In this document: one piece after another, positions 1 to 8,723 of the stretch | How positions within the stretch are numbered: the stretch's first letter is position 1 | Layout of the letters: each line of letters starts with the position of its first letter | Source of the DNA: Lachnospiraceae bacterium | GTDB lineage: Bacteria > Bacillota_A > Clostridia > Lachnospirales > Lachnospiraceae | Length of the DNA stretch: 55,025 nt | Direction of reading: 5' to 3' | Assembly: GCA_004556565.1 (NCBI GenBank) | Contig: SFGN01000016.1 | Location: 1-55,025 of the forward strand | Made by a program: the position numbers and the translations under genes | The notes under the pieces: model-generated | The model's input: the letters and a program-made list of their open reading frames with translations, nothing else | Told to the model about the DNA's origin: nothing | Database searches by the model: none

Positions 1-35
1 TTAATCATCACCGAGTAGGATTCCCAAAATAAAAC

Positions 36-55
36 AGCCCCGAATTGACGGGGCT
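36..55 (-). terminator. Intrinsic terminator downstream of the small membrane protein gene
   Basis: A 7-bp perfect stem (agccccg / cggggct) with a 6-base loop. Read on the minus strand it is followed by a T-rich tail (gttttatttt). It lies about 80 bases past the stop of the gene ending at 137. Confidence 0.7.
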
Positions 56-136
56 AATGTTTCACTTATTTTAGGACATTTTCAAAAATGCTTGACAGTT
101 TTTTTAATCATTGACGTTACAGTACGGTTGTTCCTT

Positions 137-451
137 TTATTTTTTTATTTCAAGGAATTCACTGATGTTTATAAAGTTCATCGGTTTTTCAATCTGAGCG
201 GTGATTTTGTTTGAAGTAAGATTTAGAATTTCTGCATCGCTGTAATCCATCCATGCATAGCACAAAAAGCAGAGTATTCCGACTGTAAGCCGAAGGAAAA
301 AAGTGTTTGTCCCTGAAGGGCTGTCATGTTTTGCGGAATCTTTGAAAAAATTCCCATATCTCGGATGGACAGGCGGTATGGGCTGCGAGTTTCGGTAAAG
401 CTTTCTTGTCTGCCGAAGCAGTTCTGCACGGCGTGCTTCTGATTCGTTCAT
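137..451 (-). CDS. Small single-pass membrane protein of unknown function
   Basis: A 104-residue protein I do not recognise. The first 45 or so residues are polar and basic with several Arg and Pro. One hydrophobic stretch at about residues 50-67 (core VGILCFLCYAWM) could cross the membrane once, and a polar tail of about 35 residues follows. The ATG has a strong ribosome site (AAGGAGG, 9 bases upstream). The gene stands alone: a long hairpin separates it from the histidine operon and a terminator follows it. The bounded transcript and good ribosome site make it a convincing gene, but no role can be assigned. Confidence 0.7.
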   Translation of the reverse strand: MNESEARRAELLRQTRKLYRNSQPIPPVHPRYGNFFKDSAKHDSPSGTNTFFLRLTVGILCFLCYAWMDYSDAEILNLTSNKITAQIEKPMNFINISEFLEIKK

Positions 452-499
452 GATGATGCCTCCTTAAATAATTTTGAAATGTCGGTTACAGTAATCGTA

Positions 500-545
500 A
501 AAAAGACATATGATATGTATTGTTTAACATATCATATGTCTTTTT
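500..545 (-). terminator. Long perfect hairpin ending the histidine operon
   Basis: A 19-bp perfect inverted repeat (arms 500-518 and 527-545, loop of 8) with T-runs on both strands, so it could work in both directions. It lies about 50 bases downstream of the hisIE stop and just upstream of the next minus-strand gene. Confidence 0.85.
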
Positions 546-597
546 AAGCCATGATATCCCGGAATTTGTCCTGATATCATATGCCTTTATGCATGTT

Positions 598-1881
598 TTA
601 GCGGTCAGCCAGTTCGTTGACAATGTCTTCCCATGTCACGCCTTTTTCGACCATAAGCACCATTACATGATAAAGAAAATCTGAAATTTCATATTTGATT
701 TCTTCAGCATTCGGATTCTTTGCTGCAATTACGATTTCCGTGGCCTCTTCTCCCACTTTTTTCAGGATCTTGTCTATCCCCTTATCAAAGAGATAATTTG
801 TGTAAGAGCCCTCTTTTGGATTCTGTTTCCGGTCCAGAATTGTGTTGTAGACAGACTGAAATACCTGAAGCGGATTTTTTGCGTCATAGTCACTTCCCAC
901 AATCTGCTGATAGAAACAGGTGCGGTTTCCTGTGTGGCACGCCGCCCCGATCTGTTCGACTTTTGCAAGCAGAGTATCCTTATCACAGTCTACGGCAAGA
1001 GATTTCACATACTGATAATGCCCTGATGTTTCGCCTTTTACCCATAACTGCTGCCTGCTTCTGCTGTAATAGGTCATCATACCTGATTTAACCGTATGCT
1101 CAAATGCCTCTTCGTTCATGTATGCAACCATGAGCACTTCATTTGTTTTATAATCCTGGACAACAACCGGAATCATTCCGTCAGAATTCAGCTTCAATTC
1201 TGAATAATCAAGAATGCTTTCAAAGGAGGTCATTATAATTCCCTCGTTGAGGCAGGTTTCCTTGAATGTATTAAAGTCCATATCAGGTCTGCTTACAAAC
1301 ATGCCAGAAATCCCTTTTACGCCGCCTGATTTCAGGATTCTGACGATTTCACTTTGTTCCATTGTGTCAGTCACTACAACACATGGAATATCTGTAATAT
1401 TTTCGACAGAATTCAAATCCAGACGATGCATAAAAATAATCTCACTGCTGTACTCTTCAACTCTGTGCTGCTGTTTGAATAATGTATCAAAATCATTCAG
1501 TGAAACAGCAATTCTTTCTTTTCCGAAACGCAGGGAAACTTCTTTCAGCAGGTCAGGCGTATGTGCCCTGGAAAGATTCAGCATAGCACGTTTTGCACCG
1601 GTATAAAGGATTTTTTTGACATCCTCCTGCCGTTTGATATTCCCGCCGGCAACCATGGGAATGCTGATGACCCGGTTTATCTTTTTCATCAGTGAAATCG
1701 CTTCTTCATGTTCATCATCGGAATCAGACAAATCAAAAACAAGCAATTCATCAGCTCCGTTTTCGCCATATTGTTTTGCAAGGGCAACAACATCCTCTGA
1801 GATAACGGTCCTGTCATCAAACCATTTTACAGCTTTTCCGTTATCAATCAGGATACATGGTGTTAATCTTTTATAACTCAT
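598..1881 (-). CDS. hisIE: HisIE bifunctional enzyme with an N-terminal degenerate HisF-like barrel
   Basis: Histidine biosynthesis steps 2 and 3: hydrolysis of phosphoribosyl-ATP and ring opening of phosphoribosyl-AMP. Of 427 residues, about 1-225 resemble the HisF/HisA TIM barrel, 230-330 are HisI (metal ligands in DCDKD at 298-302, C315 and C322) and 340-427 are HisE (GEEATE at 377-382). In the barrel the first catalytic Asp of HisF (D11) is Leu11, the second (D130) aligns with Asn129, and the C-terminal phosphate-binding SGG segment is replaced by TDTME (171-175). The N-terminal phosphate loop (AGGN, 78-81) remains. The barrel is therefore probably not a working cyclase. The start at 1881 follows AGGAGA; an in-frame extension to 1962 would overlap hisB and has no ribosome site. 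Last gene of the his operon. Confidence 0.93.
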   Translation of the reverse strand: MSYKRLTPCILIDNGKAVKWFDDRTVISEDVVALAKQYGENGADELLVFDLSDSDDEHEEAISLMKKINRVISIPMVAGGNIKRQEDVKKILYTGAKRAMLNLSRAHTPDLLKEVSLRFGKERIAVSLNDFDTLFKQQHRVEEYSSEIIFMHRLDLNSVENITDIPCVVVTDTMEQSEIVRILKSGGVKGISGMFVSRPDMDFNTFKETCLNEGIIMTSFESILDYSELKLNSDGMIPVVVQDYKTNEVLMVAYMNEEAFEHTVKSGMMTYYSRSRQQLWVKGETSGHYQYVKSLAVDCDKDTLLAKVEQIGAACHTGNRTCFYQQIVGSDYDAKNPLQVFQSVYNTILDRKQNPKEGSYTNYLFDKGIDKILKKVGEEATEIVIAAKNPNAEEIKYEISDFLYHVMVLMVEKGVTWEDIVNELADR

Positions 1882-1934
1882 AATCGTTCTCCTGTCATCA
1901 TTTTCTGTCTTATGTGGATCTGCTTCACAGCAGT

Positions 1935-2528
1935 TTATGCCAGGCTTCCTTTTGTAGACCATACGCCCTGGATACGAGGCTCTTTCATGACTGCAAGATC
2001 AAGGGCTTTCCCAAATGCCTTAAACAGTGCTTCTGTCATATGATGATTATTTCCTTCATCTATTATTCTCAGATGCAGATTCATGGCTGCACTGTATGAC
2101 ACGGCATAGAAAAATTCCCGGATCATTTCAGTATCCAGACCTCCGATACGTTCAGAGGTAAATTCAGCGGTGTATTTTAAATACGGACGGCCTGAAAGAT
2201 CGATCGCGCAGAGTGCCAGCGTTTCATCCATTGGGAGCAGGAAACTTCCGTAACGTTTAATCCCTGCTTTGTCTCCAAGTGCTTTTGCAATTGCCTGACC
2301 GAGCACAATGCCGGTATCTTCCACCGTATGGTGGCAGTCCACATGCAGGTCACCTTTTACATCAACATCCAGGTCAAAAAGTCCATGACGGGCAAATCCG
2401 TCCAGCATATGGTCAAAGAAAGGAATGCCTGTATTAATATGATTGTTCCCCTGCCCGTCAAGGCATATTGTAATTGAAATCTGTGTTTCTTTTGTGTTCC
2501 TTGTACAGCTTCCGATTCTTTTTTCCAT
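1935..2528 (-). CDS. hisB: Imidazoleglycerol-phosphate dehydratase
   Basis: Dehydrates imidazole-glycerol phosphate to imidazole-acetol phosphate, histidine step 6. The 197 residues match the monofunctional bacterial enzyme, without the phosphatase domain of E. coli HisB. The paired metal-binding histidine motifs are visible: FFDHML and ARHG near residue 40, DCHHTVEDTGI near 70, and HHMTEALFKAFGKAL near 165. An ATG at 2528 sits 7 bases after AGGAGG; a TTG one codon upstream is too close to that site. It lies 14 bases after hisD and 53 before hisIE in one operon. The histidinol-phosphatase step must be supplied elsewhere. Confidence 0.97.
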   Translation of the reverse strand: MEKRIGSCTRNTKETQISITICLDGQGNNHINTGIPFFDHMLDGFARHGLFDLDVDVKGDLHVDCHHTVEDTGIVLGQAIAKALGDKAGIKRYGSFLLPMDETLALCAIDLSGRPYLKYTAEFTSERIGGLDTEMIREFFYAVSYSAAMNLHLRIIDEGNNHHMTEALFKAFGKALDLAVMKEPRIQGVWSTKGSLA

Positions 2529-2542
2529 CAAATCGCCTCCTG

Positions 2543-3835
2543 TCAGTCTTCAAATCTTACTTTAATGGAGTTAGCATGTGCTGTCAGATGCTCAGCCTCA
2601 GCAAACTGTTCAATATCTGTATGTATCTCTTCCAGCGCTTCTCTCGAATAAGAGATAATGCTGGATTTTTTCAAAAAGTCATCTACGGACAGCGGGGAAA
2701 AGAATTTTGCGGTTCCGTTCGTCGGAAGGATATGGTTCGGACCTGCAAAATAGTCACCCAGCGGCTCGCTGCTGTACTCACCGATAAAGATAGCTCCGGC
2801 ATTTCTGATTTTTGTCATCACCTGGAATGGGTCAGCCGTCATGATTTCAAGATGCTCAGATGCTATTTCATTTGCAGCATCAATGGCATCCGCAAGCGTA
2901 TCCGCTACAAGGATATGACCGTAATTGTCCAGTGATTTACGTATAATTTCTCCTCGGGACAGCTTTTCTGTGAAAGCGTCGGCTTCTGCGGAGACTTTCT
3001 GTGCAAGCTCCATGCTTGTCGTGACCAGAATGGCGGATGCAAGCTCATCATGCTCTGCCTGAGAAAGCAGGTCAGCGGCCACATATCTTGGGTTAGCTGT
3101 TTCGTCCGCCAGAACCAGAATTTCGCTGGGACCTGCGACAGAATCGATGCTTACATGCCCGTACACGGCCTTTTTTGCAAGGGCAACGTAAATATTCCCC
3201 GGGCCCACGATTTTGTCAACTTTTGGAATGCTTTCTGTCCCGTAAGCAAGTGCAGCGATTGCCTGGGCTCCTCCGACTTTATAGACAGCGTCGGCTCCGG
3301 CCTCTTTGGCAGCAACAAGTGTTGTCGGGTTGACTTTTCCGTCCCTTCCGGGCGGTGTCACCATAATGATTTGATCTACACCGGCAACCTTTGCAGGTAT
3401 GATGTTCATCAGTACGGAAGACGGATATGCCGCTTTACCTCCGGGTACATAGACACCTACACGTTCAAGGGCTGTAACTTTCTGTCCAAGTATGGTCCCG
3501 TCAGGTTTACTGTCAAACCAACTATACTGCATCTGTTTCTGGTGGTAAACATCAATATTTTTCAAAGCCTTCCGTATGATGCGAAGCAAACTATCATCTA
3601 CCTCTTTGTAGGCTTCCTGAATTTCTGCTTCCGTTACCTGAATTGTATCTGCATTGACGGATGCTCCGTCAAATTTTTCGGTAAAAGCGAAAACTGCCGC
3701 ATCCTTTTTTTCATGAACTTCATCCAGAATATTCCGAACACGTTCCTCATATTCTCCGTAACTGTTGGGGCTTCTCTTCAATAAATCCTCCAGCAGATTC
3801 TTTTTCGTGTTTTTATCAAGTTTTTCAATCCGCAT
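2543..3835 (-). CDS. hisD: Histidinol dehydrogenase
   Basis: Oxidises L-histidinol to histidine in two NAD-dependent steps using a zinc-bound active site. The 430-residue length is normal. Visible family signatures include the glycine-rich GPGNIYVA segment, SVAGPSEILVLAD, the zinc/catalytic stretch SQAEHDE, and GPNHILPT near the C-terminus. The ATG overlaps the end of hisG by 11 bases, and its AGGAGG site lies inside the hisG coding region, which implies translational coupling. Operon order is hisZ-G-D-B-IE. Confidence 0.98.
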   Translation of the reverse strand: MRIEKLDKNTKKNLLEDLLKRSPNSYGEYEERVRNILDEVHEKKDAAVFAFTEKFDGASVNADTIQVTEAEIQEAYKEVDDSLLRIIRKALKNIDVYHQKQMQYSWFDSKPDGTILGQKVTALERVGVYVPGGKAAYPSSVLMNIIPAKVAGVDQIIMVTPPGRDGKVNPTTLVAAKEAGADAVYKVGGAQAIAALAYGTESIPKVDKIVGPGNIYVALAKKAVYGHVSIDSVAGPSEILVLADETANPRYVAADLLSQAEHDELASAILVTTSMELAQKVSAEADAFTEKLSRGEIIRKSLDNYGHILVADTLADAIDAANEIASEHLEIMTADPFQVMTKIRNAGAIFIGEYSSEPLGDYFAGPNHILPTNGTAKFFSPLSVDDFLKKSSIISYSREALEEIHTDIEQFAEAEHLTAHANSIKVRFED

Positions 3836-4481
3836 TTTTTTCCTCCTGTAAGAGATTACGAAGGTTTGTAATCAATTCTTTAATTCTGGCATTTTCCATC
3901 CGCATGCTTACCGGATTTACAATCATCCGTGCGGAGAGCGGGCACACTTCCTCAAGAACGACAAGCCCGTTTTCTCTTAATGTAGAACCGGTCTCGACAA
4001 TATCTACGATGACCTCTGAGAGTCCGACGATAGGTGCCAGTTCTATCGAGCCGTTCATTTTAATGACCTCTACCGTCTGATGTTTCCTGTTATAAAAATA
4101 ATCCTTTGCAATGTTCGGGTATTTCGTTGCCACCCGTATCAGCTCACGGTGTTTCAGAAGTTCGCGCGCTTCTTCATAGCCGCACACACACATCCGGCAT
4201 TTTCCGAATCCAAGGTCAAGGACTTCATGAACTTTCCTGCCTTCCTCGATGATCGTATCCTTACCTACGACACCGATATCTGCCGCACCATATTCCACAT
4301 ATGTCGGTACATCCGGTCCTTTTGCAAGAAAAAATTTCAGTTTCAGCTCTTCGTTTACAAAAATAAGTTTTCTAGAATTCTTATCTTTCATTTCACCGCA
4401 GGTGATACCAAGATTTTCCAGCATCTCCAGTGTTTTATCTGCAAGACGCCCTTTTGTCAGTGCAAATGTCAAATATCTCAT
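3825..4481 (-). CDS. hisG: ATP phosphoribosyltransferase, short catalytic subunit
   Basis: Catalyses the first committed step of histidine synthesis, joining ATP and PRPP. At 218 residues it is the short form (HisG-S), which lacks the C-terminal histidine-binding domain of the long form and needs HisZ for activity and feedback inhibition; hisZ lies directly upstream. Recognisable segments are the N-terminal LTFALTKGRLADKTL, the FVLAKG-like FFLAKGPDVP, and IVDIVETGSTLRENG with the PRPP-binding character of the family. The start follows AAAGGGG. Confidence 0.97.
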   Translation of the reverse strand: MRYLTFALTKGRLADKTLEMLENLGITCGEMKDKNSRKLIFVNEELKLKFFLAKGPDVPTYVEYGAADIGVVGKDTIIEEGRKVHEVLDLGFGKCRMCVCGYEEARELLKHRELIRVATKYPNIAKDYFYNRKHQTVEVIKMNGSIELAPIVGLSEVIVDIVETGSTLRENGLVVLEEVCPLSARMIVNPVSMRMENARIKELITNLRNLLQEEKNAD

Positions 4482-4493
4482 GTATGTTCCCCT

Positions 4494-5747
4494 TTATTTT
4501 TTTGCTTTTCCTGCATATACAATCTTTTCTTCTCCGGTCTGCAGATTAACCATATCGATTGTGCGGTCATCCCGAAGATATAACATGCTGATTGCCTGCG
4601 TACGTTTTCCGTAATCCACATAGTTTTCTTTCCGGTCAGTTATTTCACGTCTGAGAAGTTCGATCCGTTTGCCTTTGGATCGGAATTCTGTGGCGAGGGA
4701 AATGGCCCATTCCATCGTCCCGTCTGTATAGACGATCAGATTCCTCTGTTCAGATTCGATGGCGATTTTCTGCCGGTTTAACGCATTCAGAAGTTCATCA
4801 ATAATAATTGCAAATCCGATAGACGGAGTATTCTTGCCGAATTTCTCAAGCAAATGGTCGTAACGTCCTCCCCGGACGACCGCATCTCCTGTCCCGTAAG
4901 TATATGCGCTGAAAATAATTCCGCTATAATAACCGTAATTGCCGCACATGCTGAAATCAAATGTAATATGATCTTCCGCCCCATATAATGTCAGGATGTG
5001 GAAAAGCTTTTCCAGACGGTCGATCGCTTTAAGTGCTGCATGGTCATGAGCATATTTTTTTGCTTCCTGCAGAACATCCTGTCCTCCGATCAGTTCAGGA
5101 AGGATTCCGAAGGCTTCGCGCACAGAATCAGGAACGGCTTCCTGTTCCAGTATTTCTTCAATACCCAGATAATTCTTGTTGGAAAGCAGAGCATGGATTT
5201 CCGAAAGACCGTCTTCATCTAGTCCTGTGGCCTCCATCAGACTCCTGATAAAATCCACATGTCCGACCGTTACCTGAAATTCATTTAGTCCTACTTTTTT
5301 CAGTCCGTCAACAACAGCTGCGATGATCTCTGCGTCAGCTTCTGCGGAATCCACACCGATCAGTTCTGCGCCAAGCTGGGTATTCTCTTTCAGACGCCCC
5401 CTGTAGCTGGAATGGTTGATGAAGGTATTGCCCACATAACATAGCCGTATAGGAAAAGTCTCTTCCTCGAACAATGTTGCAACAGCACGGGCGATGGACG
5501 GCGTTAAATCAGGACGCAGAACCAGTGTATTACCCTCTTTATCAAAAAATTTATAAAGCTCACGGGAAGGTATTGTACCGATCTCCTTGCGGAAGACATC
5601 AAAATATTCAAATGTCGGTGTCTGGATGTCCTGATACCCGTACAGATAAAGCATACCCCTGAGTTTTCTCTGTACAGCAAGCTTTCTCCTGCATTCTGAA
5701 TGATAAATATCCCGGACTCCCTCCGGTGTATGTAATTTCTGTTCCAT
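4494..5747 (-). CDS. hisZ: ATP phosphoribosyltransferase regulatory subunit
   Basis: A histidyl-tRNA synthetase paralog that does not charge tRNA; it assembles with short HisG and supplies histidine feedback. The 417 residues show class II synthetase remnants: motif 2 region LVLRPDLTPSIAR near residue 75, FINHSSYRGRLKENTQLGAELIG near 110-130, and a GGRYDHLLEKFGK segment near 290. Being first in an operon directly followed by short hisG separates it from true HisS. ATG follows AAGGTG. A consensus promoter lies 55-83 bases upstream. Confidence 0.93.
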   Translation of the reverse strand: MEQKLHTPEGVRDIYHSECRRKLAVQRKLRGMLYLYGYQDIQTPTFEYFDVFRKEIGTIPSRELYKFFDKEGNTLVLRPDLTPSIARAVATLFEEETFPIRLCYVGNTFINHSSYRGRLKENTQLGAELIGVDSAEADAEIIAAVVDGLKKVGLNEFQVTVGHVDFIRSLMEATGLDEDGLSEIHALLSNKNYLGIEEILEQEAVPDSVREAFGILPELIGGQDVLQEAKKYAHDHAALKAIDRLEKLFHILTLYGAEDHITFDFSMCGNYGYYSGIIFSAYTYGTGDAVVRGGRYDHLLEKFGKNTPSIGFAIIIDELLNALNRQKIAIESEQRNLIVYTDGTMEWAISLATEFRSKGKRIELLRREITDRKENYVDYGKRTQAISMLYLRDDRTIDMVNLQTGEEKIVYAGKAKK

Positions 5748-5801
5748 AATGAAACACCTTGCCTTTCACTTTATTATGCTACCATGCTAAATTCCTGAAA
5801 T

Positions 5802-5830
5802 ATTATAAGTACTTTCTGCGTAATTGTCAA
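5802..5830 (-). promoter_or_regulatory. Consensus sigma-A promoter of the histidine operon
   Basis: On the minus strand TTGACA (5825-5830), a 17-base spacer and TATAAT (5802-5807), a perfect match to the vegetative consensus. The -35 box overlaps the stop codon of recU. No T-box or attenuator hairpin is evident in the short leader, so regulation is probably at the enzyme level or by a repressor I cannot identify. Confidence 0.88.
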
Positions 5831-6360
5831 TCCCTGCTGTCCAAATCCTTTTGAATCCAGTCCAGATAAGGGATAAAGAAGTTTTGTTGCCAGGACATAA
5901 AATAGTCCGGATTCAGTTCATCCAGGCGGAAACTTTTTCTTCCGCCGTCCTGTGCCCTCTGCCAGAACTTTTTCATTTCGCTGAACCGCATATAATATAG
6001 CTGGTTTTTATCACTGTAAAAAATGAGAAGAAAAGCGATGCCGCCTTGTTTTTCAAATTTCTCCATGAACGCCACCTGATGCTCATGGATATTCTGTAAA
6101 GGGAATGTATCTGCCCTGCACTCTTTTGCATCAAAACATACCGGTATGCCCTGAACGGCCCCGATATAATCAACGGTGCTGGTCTTTTCAAAATATGCCA
6201 GCGTGATGTGGCGGTGTTCCCGGTCGATTTTCACGGGGGTGATCGGTGTGGGTATTTTTTGCATCAGTGCAAGTCCGAGCTGTTCATACCGTTCGTTTGT
6301 TCTGTTCACCATATCCTCCAGCGTCGAGCCGCGAAGCCCTCTTGAATTCCATGTTCCCAT
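5827..6360 (-). CDS. recU: Holliday junction resolvase RecU
   Basis: Structure-specific nuclease that cleaves four-way junctions during recombination in Firmicutes, partnering RuvAB, which is also encoded in this window. The 177 residues show the RecU core: STVDYIG (61-67), FDAKE (76-80) giving the acidic/Lys nuclease centre, and FPLQNIHEHQ (86-95). It is slightly shorter than the Bacillus protein. The start at 6360 has AAAGGAG upstream and overlaps the preceding stop as TAATG; a longer reading to 6477 lies entirely inside the upstream gene and is not needed. Confidence 0.9.
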   Translation of the reverse strand: MGTWNSRGLRGSTLEDMVNRTNERYEQLGLALMQKIPTPITPVKIDREHRHITLAYFEKTSTVDYIGAVQGIPVCFDAKECRADTFPLQNIHEHQVAFMEKFEKQGGIAFLLIFYSDKNQLYYMRFSEMKKFWQRAQDGGRKSFRLDELNPDYFMSWQQNFFIPYLDWIQKDLDSRD

Positions 6361-7337
6361 TACATTACTCCTTTGTCTTTGCAGATTCTCCGGAACAAAT
6401 CCGGGACATCCGCCCTGAACTCTCTTCCTGAAAGTCCGGCAAGCGGGCCGTCTGTCTGCGGCATTACAAGCCGCCATGCATGGAGGAGCTGTGATGTCAG
6501 CCCATATTGTTTCCGGTACTGTTCATTTACCTTTCGGTTTCCATATTTATAATCTCCGATGACCGGATGTCCTGCCGAGGCAAGATGGGCACGGATCTGG
6601 TGTGTTTTTCCGGTAATCAGGTGTACCTCCAGTAAAGTAATATTTGCTGCCGATGCAACAGGTCTGTATTCAGTTTCAATGGGTGTACTCTCTGAAACTT
6701 CCGTTGGAGATATCATGACTTTATTTGTCTTCTGATTTTTCGTGAGAAACCCTTTTGCTTTCGTGCATTTGGTTATCAGTCCGTCTACAGGGCAGAGATA
6801 ATATTTTTCAATGCTTCGGTCTTTAAAAAATCTGCTTAATTCCTGCAGCCCGCAAAGACTTTTCCCGGCAGCGAGTATACCGCTTGTGTTTCTGTCCAGC
6901 CGGTTACATATCGATGGATGGAAGGTTTTCAGTTCCCGTTCTGTAATCTGACCGGAGGAAAGCAGGTATGCCGTCAGGTATTCTACGGCAGAAATATCGT
7001 TTTCACGTGCTTTCTGCGAAAGCATTCCCACAGGTTTATTGATCAGGAGAATATGGCTGTCTTCGTATATAATATCAGGTTTCATATCCGGTTTCGCAGG
7101 AACTGTAATTATTCCGCTTCCGGAAAATTTTTCGATTGTTTCCTTAGATAAAAATAATTTTATGACATCGCCCTGTGCCAGTTTTTCAGAACCGTCAGCT
7201 TTCCTTCCATTCAGCGTGATATTCTTTTTCCGCAGCATTTTGTAAAGAAAACTTTTCGGAGCTTCCCGGAGGAATTTAGCAAGAAGCTTGTCAAGGCGCT
7301 GACCTGCTTCATTAGCTGTTACATGTATTTCCTGCAT
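6360..7337 (-). CDS. RluA-family pseudouridine synthase with S4 domain
   Basis: Isomerises uridine to pseudouridine in ribosomal RNA; RluC/RluD-like. The 325 residues hold an N-terminal S4 RNA-binding domain (about 10-70), then the catalytic domain with the conserved CNRLDRNTSG motif (active-site Asp148) and the C-terminal signature HQIRAHLASAGHPVIGDYKYG split across about residues 245-270. The exact uridine targets cannot be told from sequence. It ends in a one-base overlap with recU, so the two are translationally coupled. Confidence 0.92.
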   Translation of the reverse strand: MQEIHVTANEAGQRLDKLLAKFLREAPKSFLYKMLRKKNITLNGRKADGSEKLAQGDVIKLFLSKETIEKFSGSGIITVPAKPDMKPDIIYEDSHILLINKPVGMLSQKARENDISAVEYLTAYLLSSGQITERELKTFHPSICNRLDRNTSGILAAGKSLCGLQELSRFFKDRSIEKYYLCPVDGLITKCTKAKGFLTKNQKTNKVMISPTEVSESTPIETEYRPVASAANITLLEVHLITGKTHQIRAHLASAGHPVIGDYKYGNRKVNEQYRKQYGLTSQLLHAWRLVMPQTDGPLAGLSGREFRADVPDLFRRICKDKGVM

Positions 7338-7351
7338 ACTGTTTCCTGCCT

Positions 7352-7933
7352 TTACAAAGATATATTCTGAATCAGGTGTGCAATCTTCTGTTCATGTTCA
7401 GCAGTATCGTCTTTTTCTATTGCAGCTATGTTATTCAGTCCTTCAGCCCTTGCCATAAATGCCGTATATTGGCGGAACAGTTTAATGGACACACCTTTAA
7501 AACCGTTTTTAGCCAAAATCGATTTGATATGGGATGCGGCATAATCCGGATCTACCTTTTCACTTGGGACATAGCCGAATATTTTATCGCCGGAAATTAC
7601 GATACATTCAACCGGCATAATCTTTTCGGAGCTTGTGACTACCAGATCATAAATAACAGTGAGATGTTCTGTCTTCTGTCTGATATCTTCTGCTTTTTCC
7701 GGATCTATTGAACGGTATGGTAACCGGGTGACGATTCCGACAAGAACTTTACATGCAGGCAGACATCCTACAACTGCAACGACCGTAAGCAGGTTTTCCT
7801 TGGAATGCGTCTGACTGTATCCAAGCAGAAAAACTGCGGCTATGATTGCAAAATAAAGAATTGCCCGGATTATTTCTGCTTTTAACTTGTAGTTCAGATA
7901 CCCCGGTGTGCCTTTTTTTACTTTTTTCTTCAT
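7352..7933 (-). CDS. Membrane protein of unknown function with a soluble C-terminal domain
   Basis: A 193-residue protein I cannot assign to a named family. A basic N-terminus (MKKKVKKG) precedes two predicted membrane helices at about residues 23-43 and 49-70, joined by a short polar loop. Roughly residues 75-193 form a soluble domain with an alternating strand/helix look (VIYDLVVTSS, IVISGDKIFGYV, GVSIKLFRQY). The ATG follows a GGGG-containing site. It is 14 bases upstream of the RluA-type gene and 28 downstream of the dehydrogenase gene, probably one transcript. No catalytic motif seen. Confidence 0.75.
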   Translation of the reverse strand: MKKKVKKGTPGYLNYKLKAEIIRAILYFAIIAAVFLLGYSQTHSKENLLTVVAVVGCLPACKVLVGIVTRLPYRSIDPEKAEDIRQKTEHLTVIYDLVVTSSEKIMPVECIVISGDKIFGYVPSEKVDPDYAASHIKSILAKNGFKGVSIKLFRQYTAFMARAEGLNNIAAIEKDDTAEHEQKIAHLIQNISL

Positions 7934-7961
7934 TGTATTATTACCCCTTATCTTTTTTGAT

Positions 7962-8723
7962 TCAATGTCTGTTCATTATTTTTAATATAAAACCATGCGG
8001 CATCAGTTTTGATGTAATCCGGCTAAATCGCATTGGGATGCCGTAAACTGAGACGGCTTTCTTTTTCCGGCTGTCACGCAGTGCTTTTTTTACTACTTTG
8101 GAGGGTTTCGCCATTGTCAGCCTTTTCAACGGATTCGTTAATTCACCCGAAACACGGAAAAATTCTGTATCGGAAGGCCCCGGACATACGGCGGTGACAA
8201 TAATTCCCCTCTCTTTCAGCTCTTCTCCCAGGCTTCTTGAAAAACTTAATACATAAGATTTGGTCGCTGAATAGACGGAAAATCCCGCCTGCGGGCAAAA
8301 AGCCGCCGCTGACGCCAGCTGCAGAATTCTGCTGCCCTTTGAAAGGTATGGCAGGCAGATAATCGTCATCCTTGTGAGCGCTGTGCAGTTCAGTGAAATC
8401 ATACGAAGCTGCAGTTCTTTATCCTCCTGTAAGATCTGTTCTACCGTTCCGCTTTTCCCGAATCCGGCTGAATTTACCAGCATCCGTATGTCAGGGTGCT
8501 CCCCTTCCAAAAGCTGTTCAAATTTCTGAAAAAAGGAATCCTCCAGTAAATCCCCTTCAAAGACTCTCACAGGAATCTGTAATCGATCCTTCAGGCAGCA
8601 CAGACGTTCCCCTCTTCGTGCAATGACCCAGATTTCATCCAGAGAACGGTAACAATGGTTCAATTGTTTTACAAATTCCATTCCAAAACCGGAAGAAGCT
8701 CCGGTTACAACTGCAATTTTCAT
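7962..8723 (-). CDS. Short-chain dehydrogenase/reductase (SDR) family oxidoreductase
   Basis: An NAD(P)-dependent oxidoreductase of 253 residues with the classical SDR layout: cofactor-binding TGASSGFG at residues 7-14, the variant NSAG around 87-90, a serine-rich ASAAAF stretch holding the catalytic Ser, and the YSATK Tyr/Lys pair near 150. The substrate cannot be inferred; the overall pattern resembles DltE/YqjQ-like reductases. It overlaps the end of the upstream YgiQ gene by four bases (ATGA), implying coupled translation. Confidence 0.88.
   Translation of the reverse strand: MKIAVVTGASSGFGMEFVKQLNHCYRSLDEIWVIARRGERLCCLKDRLQIPVRVFEGDLLEDSFFQKFEQLLEGEHPDIRMLVNSAGFGKSGTVEQILQEDKELQLRMISLNCTALTRMTIICLPYLSKGSRILQLASAAAFCPQAGFSVYSATKSYVLSFSRSLGEELKERGIIVTAVCPGPSDTEFFRVSGELTNPLKRLTMAKPSKVVKKALRDSRKKKAVSVYGIPMRFSRITSKLMPHGFILKIMNRH

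Noticed and set aside
720..1876. Plus-strand frames antisense to the hisIE gene
   Set aside because: They mirror a well-supported gene, lack ribosome sites and show no recognisable domain.
1882..1962. Longer start of the HisF-like/HisIE protein
   Set aside because: It overlaps hisB and has no ribosome site; AGGAGA precedes the ATG at 1881.
6361..6477. Longer start of recU
   Set aside because: The extension lies inside the pseudouridine synthase gene and does not match RecU; a good site and TAATG coupling support 6360.
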